Assembly (NCBI RefSeq): GCF_039537585.1
Contig: NZ_BAABAU010000001.1
Location: 2,108,001-2,172,000 of the forward strand
Source of the DNA: Frondihabitans peucedani
GTDB taxonomy: Bacteria > Actinomycetota > Actinomycetes > Actinomycetales > Microbacteriaceae
Length of the DNA: 64,000 nt
Direction of reading: 5' to 3'
Position 1 is the first letter of the stretch; every line of letters begins with the position of its first letter. Both the position numbers and the translations under genes were made by a program. Below the pieces are notes generated by a model. The model saw only the letters and a list, made by a program, of their open reading frames with translations, was not told the origin of the DNA and made no database searches. Of the stretch, positions 56,824 through 64,000 are shown in pieces.

Positions 56824-57603
56824 GTGACCGAGTGCATCCACGGGCTGGATGAAGAACTGTGCGACGTCTGCGCCCCGCGCCAGACGATCCAGGTGCAGGA
56901 TCCCGTCCCCCCGGCCCGCAAGGCGACTCCCGCCAGGCGCGCCCCCGTCCGAGCCCCCGGCGCCAAGCGCGCTCCGGCCGCGACCGATCCTCTGCCCGAC
57001 ATCGACCTCGCCACGATGCGCGTCCACCACTGGACGCACCTGTCGAACCTCGAGGGCATCCTGTCGGCGGGCATCATCCGCTCCGACGCGTCGCCCGAGC
57101 TCGACGTCAGCTCGGCCGATGCGCGCGAGAAGCGCGCTGCAGTGACGCTGCCCGACGGCTCGACCGCGGCCGAGCACGTGCCCTTCGCGCTGTCGCCGGA
57201 CGCTGCGACGTGGGACGAGGTGCGGAAGGGGGCCGAGGGCGACCGCTGGTCCGCCGCCGCCCGCGGCACCCGCCCGACCGACTTCGTGATCCTGGTGGCC
57301 CCCGTCTCGGCTCTCGGCGACTCGTTCGTCGTCGCCGACGGGGACGCCACCGCCCCCCTCACGCGCTTCGCAGCGGGCCTCTCCGAGGGCGGCCCGCTCG
57401 TCCGCCGCGCCTCGCTCGCCGACCCCGAGCTCCTCGGCGTCGAGATCCTGGTGCCCGGCTCGTTCGACCTCGACGCGCTGACGCTCATCGGCGTCCCGAA
57501 CGACCGTGTCCGCGACCAGGTGAAGGCGCTGGTCAAGCAGGCCGGGGGAGTGGTGCCCCGCGTGGCCATCTACCCGCCCTGGTTCCGTCCGAGCGAGGAC
57601 TGA
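56824..57603 (+). CDS. DarT-like DNA ADP-ribosyltransferase domain protein with N-terminal Cys/His motif
   Basis: The central and C-terminal parts match the DarT (DUF4433) fold: RVHHWTHLSNLEGILSAGII (His68 onward), HVPFALSPDAATWDEV, FVILVAPVSALGDSFVVADG, and VEILVPGSFDLDALTLIGV, where Glu207 occupies the position of the catalytic Glu. DarT modifies thymidine in single-stranded DNA and is normally toxic and paired with DarG. No macrodomain antitoxin is adjacent. The N-terminus has a possible metal site (ECIHGLDEELCDVC) and a basic Pro/Ala linker. The GTG start is uncertain. Whether this member is active is unknown. Confidence 0.7.
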   Translation: MTECIHGLDEELCDVCAPRQTIQVQDPVPPARKATPARRAPVRAPGAKRAPAATDPLPDIDLATMRVHHWTHLSNLEGILSAGIIRSDASPELDVSSADAREKRAAVTLPDGSTAAEHVPFALSPDAATWDEVRKGAEGDRWSAAARGTRPTDFVILVAPVSALGDSFVVADGDATAPLTRFAAGLSEGGPLVRRASLADPELLGVEILVPGSFDLDALTLIGVPNDRVRDQVKALVKQAGGVVPRVAIYPPWFRPSED

Positions 57604-57675
57604 CCCGCAGGATCACGCCCGCGCACGCACCCGGCACGCCCTCGCGGGCCCGGGTCCAACCGCGACACGCCCGGG

Positions 57676-57704
57676 TTGCAGCAAATGCCGGGCTGTGGCA
57701 AGAT
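57676..57704 (+). promoter_or_regulatory. Promoter of the S10 ribosomal operon
   Basis: TTGCAG (57676-57681) and CAAGAT (57699-57704) are 17 bases apart. The leader to rpsJ is about 415 nt. It includes a small hairpin (CGCAC at 57850 with GTGCG at 57859) but no convincing gene. The long leader is typical of the L4-regulated S10 operon, but no specific L4 target could be identified. Confidence 0.55.
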
Positions 57705-58130
57705 TATCTGGTTCAACACTTCCGCCTCACGGCGTGAATCACTGCCATGCAGTGCACAGTGTGTGTCTCAAGACGCTAAAGACGGATGAGATCGCGCTGG
57801 GCCGCGGGTAGCAGGACACCTCTTCAATCGAATCCGAAGGCTCGGGCCTCGCACTTCCGTGCGGGCCTCGGCCGGATCCAGAAGCGACATCCACGCGATG
57901 GCGTTCCTGGGCCGAGAGATGGACCTCCCCAGGCCTCTCTCTCGCGCGGGTTCGAGCCAGCCCTAGAGCAACGAGCAATCGACTCGCGGGGCGTTGACAG
58001 AAAAACAGTGGTGCGGCGGGCGAGCAACATGCCCTCCCAACCGACCGAGTCCGAGCGAGCGAGAGTTCGCGAGGGCGCGTCAGGCGGCCCAGTGAAGGTG
58101 CGCGACGTCTACATCGAGAGAGAGTCACAC

Positions 58131-58439
58131 ATGGCGGGACAGAAGATCCGCATCCGACTGAAGTCGTACGACCACGAGGTCATCGACACGTCAGCTCGCA
58201 AGATCGTCGACACGGTGACCCGTGCCGGCGCGACCGTGGTCGGCCCCGTGCCGCTCCCCACGGAGAAGAACGTGATCCCGGTCATCCGTTCGCCCCACAA
58301 GTACAAAGACAGCCGCGAGCACTTCGAGAAGCGCACGCACAAGCGTCTCATCGACATCATCGACCCGACGCCGAAGGCCGTCGACTCGCTCATGCGACTC
58401 GACCTCCCCGCCGACGTCAACATCGAGATCAAGCTGTAG
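58131..58439 (+). CDS. rpsJ: 30S ribosomal protein S10
   Basis: The 102-aa S10 ([20 protein letters not shown] to NIEIKL) is the first gene of the S10 operon. S10 is also NusE, a component of antitermination complexes. An in-frame open stretch runs about 345 bases upstream, but the conserved protein begins at the ATG at 58131. Order rpsJ-rplC-rplD-rplW-rplB-rpsS-rplV-rpsC-rplP-rpmC-rpsQ-rplN-rplX is canonical. Confidence 0.99.
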   Translation: MAGQKIRIRLKSYDHEVIDTSARKIVDTVTRAGATVVGPVPLPTEKNVIPVIRSPHKYKDSREHFEKRTHKRLIDIIDPTPKAVDSLMRLDLPADVNIEIKL

Positions 58440-58453
58440 GGGGCGACTGACAG

Positions 58454-59107
58454 ATGGCTAACTCCACCAAGAACGTCAAGGGCCTCCTCGGCAAGAAGCT
58501 CGGCATGACCCAGGTCTGGGACGAGAACAACAAGCTCATCCCCGTGACCGTCGTCGAGATCTCGCCGAACGTCGTGACCCAGATCCGCACCGAGGAGCTC
58601 GACGGCTACGTCGCCGTCCAGATCGCCGCCGGCGCCATCGACCCTCGCAAGTCGAACAAGCCCGCGACCGGTCACTTCGACAAGGCCGGCGTCACGCCGC
58701 GCCGCACCCTCACCGAGGTCCGCACCGCCGACGCCGCGTCGTACGCGCTCGGCCAGGAGCTCACGGTCGACACCTTCGAGGCCGGCCAGAAGGTCGACGT
58801 CGTCGGCACCTCCAAGGGCAAGGGCTTCGCCGGTGTCATGAAGCGTCACAACTTCGCCGGTGTCTCCTCTTCGCACGGTTCGCACCGCAACCACCGCAAG
58901 CCCGGCTCGATCGGTGCTTCGTCGACCCCCAGCCGTGTCTTCAAGGGCATGCGCATGGCCGGTCGCATGGGTGGCGACCGCGTCACCGTCCTCAACCTCA
59001 CGGTCCACGCCGTCGACGCCGAGAAGGGTCTGCTGCTCGTCAAGGGCGCCGTCCCCGGTGCTCGCGGCCGCACCGTCTTCGTCCGCACCGCCGTTAAGGG
59101 GGCCTAG
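58454..59107 (+). CDS. rplC: 50S ribosomal protein L3
   Basis: L3 (217 aa) reaches the peptidyl transferase centre. It shows [15 protein letters not shown] at the start, the methylated-Gln region around [20 protein letters not shown], and [18 protein letters not shown]. It starts 14 bp after rpsJ and is followed by rplD after 3 bp. Confidence 0.99.
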   Translation: MANSTKNVKGLLGKKLGMTQVWDENNKLIPVTVVEISPNVVTQIRTEELDGYVAVQIAAGAIDPRKSNKPATGHFDKAGVTPRRTLTEVRTADAASYALGQELTVDTFEAGQKVDVVGTSKGKGFAGVMKRHNFAGVSSSHGSHRNHRKPGSIGASSTPSRVFKGMRMAGRMGGDRVTVLNLTVHAVDAEKGLLLVKGAVPGARGRTVFVRTAVKGA

Positions 59108-59110
59108 CGC

Positions 59111-59773
59111 ATGGCTACCACCACCGATTCCGTCAGCACCGTCGACGTCCTCGACGCCAAGGGCGGCAAGTCCGGCACCGTCGAGCTCCCCGCCGAGCTC
59201 TTCGACGTCATCACCAACGTGCCGCTGATCCACCAGGTCGTCGTCGCGCAGCTGGCTGCCGCTCGTCAGGGCACGCACAAGGTCAAGGGCCGCGGCGAGG
59301 TCTCCGGCGCCGGCCGCAAGCCGTTCAAGCAGAAGGGAACCGGTCGCGCTCGTCAGGGCTCGATCCGTGCTCCTCAGATGACCGGCGGTGGCATCGTCCA
59401 CGGCCCGACGCCGCGCAACTACGCGCAGCGCACCCCCAAGAAGATGATCGCCGCCGCTCTGCTCGGTGCTCTCTCTGACCGCGCCCGCGGTGCCCGCGTC
59501 CACGTGGTCGAGAGCTTCGTCGCCGACGTCGTCTCGACGAAGGTCGCCCTCGAGCTCCTCGCCGGCATCTCGACGAGCAGGCACGTCCTGATCGTCATCG
59601 AGCGCGACGACGAGCTGACGCAGAAGAGCGTCCGCAACGTCGATGAGGTCCACGTCATCACGTGGGACCAGCTCAACGCCTACGACGTCCTCGTCTCCGA
59701 CGACATCGTCTTCACCAAGAGCGCTTTCGAGGCCTTCGTGGCCGCCAAGACCAAGAAGGAGGCCACCGCATGA
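59111..59773 (+). CDS. rplD: 50S ribosomal protein L4
   Basis: L4 (220 aa) lines the exit tunnel and in enterics also represses the operon. Landmarks are [40 protein letters not shown] and [16 protein letters not shown]. The tunnel loop looks normal, so no macrolide resistance is suggested. Overlaps rplW by 4 bp. Confidence 0.99.
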   Translation: MATTTDSVSTVDVLDAKGGKSGTVELPAELFDVITNVPLIHQVVVAQLAAARQGTHKVKGRGEVSGAGRKPFKQKGTGRARQGSIRAPQMTGGGIVHGPTPRNYAQRTPKKMIAAALLGALSDRARGARVHVVESFVADVVSTKVALELLAGISTSRHVLIVIERDDELTQKSVRNVDEVHVITWDQLNAYDVLVSDDIVFTKSAFEAFVAAKTKKEATA

Positions 59774-60069
59774 GCGGCATCTACAAAGACCCCCGCGACG
59801 TCGTGATCTCGCCGGTCGTCTCCGAGAAGAGCTACTCCCTGATCGATCAGGGCAAGTACACCTTCCTGGTCGACCCCCGCTCGAACAAGACCGAGATCAA
59901 GCTCGCCATCGAGAAGATCTTCGACGTCAAGGTCGACAGCATCAACACGCTGAACCGGCCCGGTAAGACGCGCCGCACCAAGTTCGGGATCGGCAAGCGC
60001 AAGAGCACCAAGCGCGCCATCGTGACACTCAAGTCGGGCTCCATCGACATCTTCACGGCTGTCGGCTAG
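59770..60069 (+). CDS. rplW: 50S ribosomal protein L23
   Basis: L23 (99 aa) lies at the tunnel exit and docks trigger factor and [23 protein letters not shown] and [20 protein letters not shown] are diagnostic. ATG at 59770 overlaps the rplD stop. Confidence 0.98.
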   Translation: MSGIYKDPRDVVISPVVSEKSYSLIDQGKYTFLVDPRSNKTEIKLAIEKIFDVKVDSINTLNRPGKTRRTKFGIGKRKSTKRAIVTLKSGSIDIFTAVG

Positions 60070-60088
60070 GGCTCGGAGGGATAACAAA

Positions 60089-60928
<840 letters not shown>

Positions 60929-60940
60929 GAGTTGTAGAAG

Positions 60941-61222
60941 ATGCCACGCAGTCTGAAGAAGGGCCCCTTCGTCGACGACCACCTGCTTCGCAAGGTCGTC
61001 GTTCAGAACGAAGCCCACACCAAGAACGTGATCCGCACCTGGTCGCGTCGATCGATGATCATCCCGAACATGCTCGGCCACACCATCGCCGTGCATGACG
61101 GACGCAAGCACATCCCCGTGTTCGTGACCGAGTCGATGATCGGCCACAAGCTCGGCGAGTTCGCGCCGACCCGCACCTTCCGCGGCCACGTGAAGGACGA
61201 CAAGAAGGGTCGTCGCCGCTAA
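60941..61222 (+). CDS. rpsS: 30S ribosomal protein S19
   Basis: S19 (93 aa) is in the 30S head. [20 protein letters not shown] and [20 protein letters not shown] are diagnostic. A 26-bp gap with AAGGAGGAGA leads to rplV. Confidence 0.99.
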   Translation: MPRSLKKGPFVDDHLLRKVVVQNEAHTKNVIRTWSRRSMIIPNMLGHTIAVHDGRKHIPVFVTESMIGHKLGEFAPTRTFRGHVKDDKKGRRR

Positions 61223-61248
61223 CGCGGCGGCGAGAAGGAGGAGAGAAG

Positions 61249-61641
61249 ATGGTGGAGTCGATCGCACGCGTGCGACACATCCGCGTTACGCCTCAGAAGG
61301 CCCGCCGCGTCGTCAACATGATCCGCGGCAAGCAGGCCCTCGAGGCCCTGGCCATCCTGAAGTTCGCCCCCCAGGGCGCCTCGGAGCCCGTCTACAAGCT
61401 CGTCGCGTCGGCCATGGCCAACGCACGTGTCAAGGCGGACGCTCAGAACAGCTACCTCAACGACGACGACCTCTACATCTCGAGCGTCTTCGTCGACGAG
61501 GGCGCCACCCTCAAGCGGTTCCAGCCCCGTGCTCAGGGCCGTGCGTTCCAGATCCTGAAGCGCACCAGCCACATCACCGTCGTCCTCGCGACGCCGGAAG
61601 AGGCCGAAGCGGCCGCAACGTCCAAGAAGGCGAGCAAGTAA
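61249..61641 (+). CDS. rplV: 50S ribosomal protein L22
   Basis: L22 (130 aa) lines the exit tunnel. [20 protein letters not shown] and [20 protein letters not shown] are typical. The C-terminal 15 residues are an Ala/Glu/Lys tail common in actinobacteria. One base is shared with the rpsC ATG. Confidence 0.99.
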   Translation: MVESIARVRHIRVTPQKARRVVNMIRGKQALEALAILKFAPQGASEPVYKLVASAMANARVKADAQNSYLNDDDLYISSVFVDEGATLKRFQPRAQGRAFQILKRTSHITVVLATPEEAEAAATSKKASK

Positions 61642-62432
61642 TGGGCCAGAAAGTAAACCCGTACGGCTTCCGTCTCGGAATCACCACCGACCACGTGTCG
61701 CGCTGGTTCTCCGACAGCACGAAGGCCGGTCAGCGCTACAGCGACTACGTCGCCGAAGACATCAAGATCCGCAATCTCCTCAAGACCTCGCTCGACCGCG
61801 CCGGTGTTGCGAAGATCGAGATCGAGCGCACCCGCGACCGCGTCCGCGTCGACATCCACACCGCCCGCCCGGGCATCGTGATCGGTCGCCGTGGCGCCGA
61901 GGCCGAGCGCATCCGCGCCGACCTCGAGAAGCTCACGGGCAAGCAGATCCAGCTGAACATCCTCGAGGTCAAGAACCCCGAGGCCGAGGCTCAGCTCGTC
62001 GCCCAGGGCATCGCCGAGCAGCTCAGCGCTCGCGTTGCCTTCCGTCGTGCCATGCGCAAGGGCCTCCAGGGCGCCCAGCGTGCCGGCGCCAAGGGTGTCC
62101 GCATCCAGGTCTCGGGCCGCCTCGGCGGCGCCGAGATGAGCCGCTCGGAGTTCTACCGCGAGGGCCGCGTGCCCCTGCACACGCTCCGCGCCAACATCGA
62201 CTACGGCTTCTACGAGGCCAAGACCACCTTCGGTCGCATCGGTGTGAAGGTCTGGATCTACAAGGGCGACATCACCAACAAAGAGCTCGCGCGCGAGCAG
62301 GCGAACCAGAAGTCGTCGCGCCCCGAGCGTCGTAACGACCGTGGCGGAGACCGTGACCGTGGACCCCGTGGTGGCAACACCCGTGCTCCGCAGACGCAGG
62401 ATGCTCCGGCCACCGCAGGAGCTGAGGCGTAA
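61641..62432 (+). CDS. rpsC: 30S ribosomal protein S3
   Basis: S3 (263 aa) forms the mRNA entry with S4 and S5. It has [20 protein letters not shown], the KH domain with [20 protein letters not shown] and the C-terminal [21 protein letters not shown] charged, Arg/Gly-rich tail follows. rplP starts two bases after the stop. Confidence 0.99.
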   Translation: MGQKVNPYGFRLGITTDHVSRWFSDSTKAGQRYSDYVAEDIKIRNLLKTSLDRAGVAKIEIERTRDRVRVDIHTARPGIVIGRRGAEAERIRADLEKLTGKQIQLNILEVKNPEAEAQLVAQGIAEQLSARVAFRRAMRKGLQGAQRAGAKGVRIQVSGRLGGAEMSRSEFYREGRVPLHTLRANIDYGFYEAKTTFGRIGVKVWIYKGDITNKELAREQANQKSSRPERRNDRGGDRDRGPRGGNTRAPQTQDAPATAGAEA

Positions 62433-62434
62433 CC

Positions 62435-62854
62435 ATGTTGATCCCCCGTCGTGTCAAGCACCGCAAGCAGCACCACCCCGGCCGTAGCGGCCAGGCCACC
62501 GGTGGCACTCGCGTGAGCTTCGGTGAGTACGGCATCCAGGCCCTCACGCCTGCCTACGTCACCAACCGTCAGATCGAGTCCGCTCGTATCGCCATGACCC
62601 GCCACATCAAGCGCGGTGGAAAGGTGTGGATCAACATCTACCCCGACCGCCCGCTGACCAAGAAGCCCGCCGAGACCCGCATGGGTTCCGGTAAGGGCTC
62701 GCCCGAGTGGTGGGTCGCCAACGTCAAGCCGGGTCGCGTGCTCTTCGAGCTCAGCGGCGTCAGCGAGGAAGTGGCCAAAGAGGCCCTCACTCGTGCAATC
62801 CACAAGCTGCCTCTGAAGGCACGCATCATCAAGCGCGAGGAGGGCGACGCATAA
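62435..62854 (+). CDS. rplP: 50S ribosomal protein L16
   Basis: L16 (139 aa) is near the A site of the 50S subunit. [40 protein letters not shown] and [19 protein letters not shown] are typical. One base is shared with rpmC. Confidence 0.99.
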   Translation: MLIPRRVKHRKQHHPGRSGQATGGTRVSFGEYGIQALTPAYVTNRQIESARIAMTRHIKRGGKVWINIYPDRPLTKKPAETRMGSGKGSPEWWVANVKPGRVLFELSGVSEEVAKEALTRAIHKLPLKARIIKREEGDA

Positions 62855-63204
62855 TGGCGATCGGATCCAAGGAGCTCGCTCCGACCGAGCTCGACACTTT
62901 CGAGGACGAGCGTCTGGTCGACGAGCTGAAGAAGGCCAAGGAAGAGCTGTTCAACCTGCGCTTCCAGTCGGCCACCGGCCAGCTCGAGAATCACGGCCGC
63001 GTGCGCGCCGTCAAGCGCGACATCGCTCGCATCTACACGGTCCTGCGTGAGCGCGAGCTCGGCATCCGTGCCACCCCCGCCCCGGTCGCGGCTGCCCCCA
63101 AGGCCGCTGCGAAGAAGTCGTCCAAGAAGGCCGCCGCCCCTGAGGCCGCTGCCGACGAGGCCGTCACCACCGAGGCCGCCGACACCGCCGAGGAGACCAA
63201 GTAA
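62854..63204 (+). CDS. rpmC: 50S ribosomal protein L29, extended C-terminus
   Basis: L29 lies beside the exit tunnel. The core (about residues 1-75, with [20 protein letters not shown] and [20 protein letters not shown]) is followed by about 40 residues of Ala/Lys/Glu-rich low complexity. The whole is 116 aa against 63-80 in most bacteria. Such tails occur in Microbacteriaceae and may not be functional. The ATG overlaps the rplP stop. Confidence 0.97.
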   Translation: MAIGSKELAPTELDTFEDERLVDELKKAKEELFNLRFQSATGQLENHGRVRAVKRDIARIYTVLRERELGIRATPAPVAAAPKAAAKKSSKKAAAPEAAADEAVTTEAADTAEETK

Positions 63205-63500
63205 TGGCTACCGAGAAGAAGACCGCGGACGCCCCGACCGAGACCCTCGTCCGCGGCTACCGCAAGACGCGCCGTGGCTACGTCACCAGCGACAAGATGG
63301 AGAAGACCATCGTCGTCGAGGTCGAAGACCGCGTGAAGCACCCCCTGTACGGCAAGGTCATCCGCCGCACCTCCAAGGTCAAGGTCCACGACGAGGCCAA
63401 CTCGGCCGGCATCGGCGACCTGGTCGTCATCAGCGAGACCCGTCCGCTCAGCGCCTCCAAGCGCTGGCGCCTGGTCGAGATCCTCGAGAAGGCGAAGTAG
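63204..63500 (+). CDS. rpsQ: 30S ribosomal protein S17
   Basis: S17 (98 aa) binds 16S rRNA early in assembly. [20 protein letters not shown] and [20 protein letters not shown] identify it. A short N-terminal extension ([14 protein letters not shown]) precedes the core. rplN follows after a 29-bp gap with AAGGAGA. Confidence 0.99.
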   Translation: MATEKKTADAPTETLVRGYRKTRRGYVTSDKMEKTIVVEVEDRVKHPLYGKVIRRTSKVKVHDEANSAGIGDLVVISETRPLSASKRWRLVEILEKAK

Positions 63501-63529
63501 GCCTCGGCCTACTCCAGAAGGAGACAGAA

Positions 63530-63898
63530 GTGATTCAGCAGGAATCCCGCCTCAAGGTCGCCGACAACACCGGTGCCAAGGAGATCCTCACCATCCGTGT
63601 TCTCGGAGGCTCCGGCCGTCGTTACGCCGGTCTCGGCGACGTCATCGTCGCCACGGTGAAGGACGCCATCCCCGGCGGCAACGTGAAGAAGGGCGACGTC
63701 GTCAAGGCGGTCATCGTCCGTACCAAGAAGGAGACCCGTCGCAACGACGGCTCCTACATCAAGTTCGACGAGAACGCCGCAGTGATCCTGAAGGCCGACG
63801 GAGACCCCCGCGGTACCCGCATCTTCGGACCGGTCGGTCGCGAACTCCGCGACAAGAAGTTCATGAAGATCATCTCGCTGGCGCCGGAGGTTATCTAA
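63530..63898 (+). CDS. rplN: 50S ribosomal protein L14
   Basis: L14 (122 aa) forms an intersubunit bridge. [20 protein letters not shown] and [20 protein letters not shown] are diagnostic. The start is GTG at 63530 after AGAAGGAGA. Longer in-frame stretches upstream run through rpsQ in another frame and are not part of the gene. Confidence 0.99.
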   Translation: MIQQESRLKVADNTGAKEILTIRVLGGSGRRYAGLGDVIVATVKDAIPGGNVKKGDVVKAVIVRTKKETRRNDGSYIKFDENAAVILKADGDPRGTRIFGPVGRELRDKKFMKIISLAPEVI

Positions 63899-63901
63899 GT
63901 C

Positions 63902-64000
63902 ATGGCAAACATCAAGAAGGGTGACCTGGTCCAGGTCATCTCCGGGTCCTCGCAGGCCCGCGGCGGAGACCGCGGCAAGCAGGGCAAGGTCATCGAGGTG
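63902..64000 (+). CDS. rplX: 50S ribosomal protein L24, truncated by window end
   Basis: The first 33 codons are visible (MANIKKGDLVQVISGSS, then QARGGDRGKQGKVIEV), the KOW-motif start of L24. The rest lies beyond the window. It starts three bases after the rplN stop. Confidence 0.95.
   Translation, partial: MANIKKGDLVQVISGSSQARGGDRGKQGKVIEV

Noticed and set aside
57786-58130. N-terminal extension of S10 by about 115 residues
   Set aside because: The conserved S10 starts at 58131. The upstream in-frame stretch is leader without a ribosome site.

Overview
The window is a high-GC actinobacterial chromosome segment. It carries flagellar genes, a monoderm type IV pilus operon, and the rpoBC, str and S10 operons. 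The protein families, the gene order and the many short-leader or leaderless genes point to a motile member of the Microbacteriaceae. That placement is an inference from family resemblance, because no 16S gene is present. No tRNA, rRNA, CRISPR array, insertion sequence or prophage was recognised.

Region 1 (1-17061) is a late part of a flagellar cluster: an NlpC/P60 peptidase cut by the window edge, fliK, flgD, flgE, then flbD, motA, motB, fliM, fliN, fliO, fliP, fliQ, fliR, flhB, flhA, an FlhF-like protein without a GTPase domain, and csrA. Most genes overlap or nearly touch. Two sites with the CTAAC-N14-GCCGATAG pattern of a sigma-28 (FliA) promoter precede flbD and fliM. Between flgE and flbD lie two non-flagellar genes, a Cys-rich halocin-C8-like precursor and a short-chain dehydrogenase, flanked by two copies of nearly the same terminator hairpin.

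Region 2 (17114-26414) is accessory chromosome: a spermidine-synthase-like protein, a membrane protein with a NarL-type two-component pair, a maltokinase-cap-like protein, an orphan histidine kinase, a second SDR, a divergent LysR/LysE amino-acid export pair, and an AbiEi/DUF559-like protein. Between the last two convergent genes is a roughly 420-bp array of about ten short palindromic units with a 126-bp perfect direct repeat inside it.

Region 3 (26587-34315) is rpoB-rpoC with a clear housekeeping promoter, two TTG start codons and a strong terminator. Region 4 (34348-36292) is a leftward three-gene ABC-2 exporter operon.

Region 5 (36293-50213) is the type IV pilus operon: pilB, pilT, pilC, two major prepilins with duplicated promoters, three minor-pilin-like proteins, pilD, pilM, pilN and pilO. 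The pilB, pilA1 and pilA2 leaders share a short AGGC..AGCTTGCC hairpin motif.

Region 6 (50410-64000) holds a small membrane protein, the str operon (rpsL, rpsG, fusA, tuf), a topoisomerase IB, a solitary DarT-like ADP-ribosyltransferase, and the S10 operon (rpsJ to rplX, the last cut by the window edge).

The most unusual items are the halocin-C8-like cassette, the palindrome array, the shared pilus leader element, the recurring TANNNT-N6-start leaderless promoters, the solo DarT-like protein, and a strongly over-represented CGCAGGAT word. All counts are by eye.
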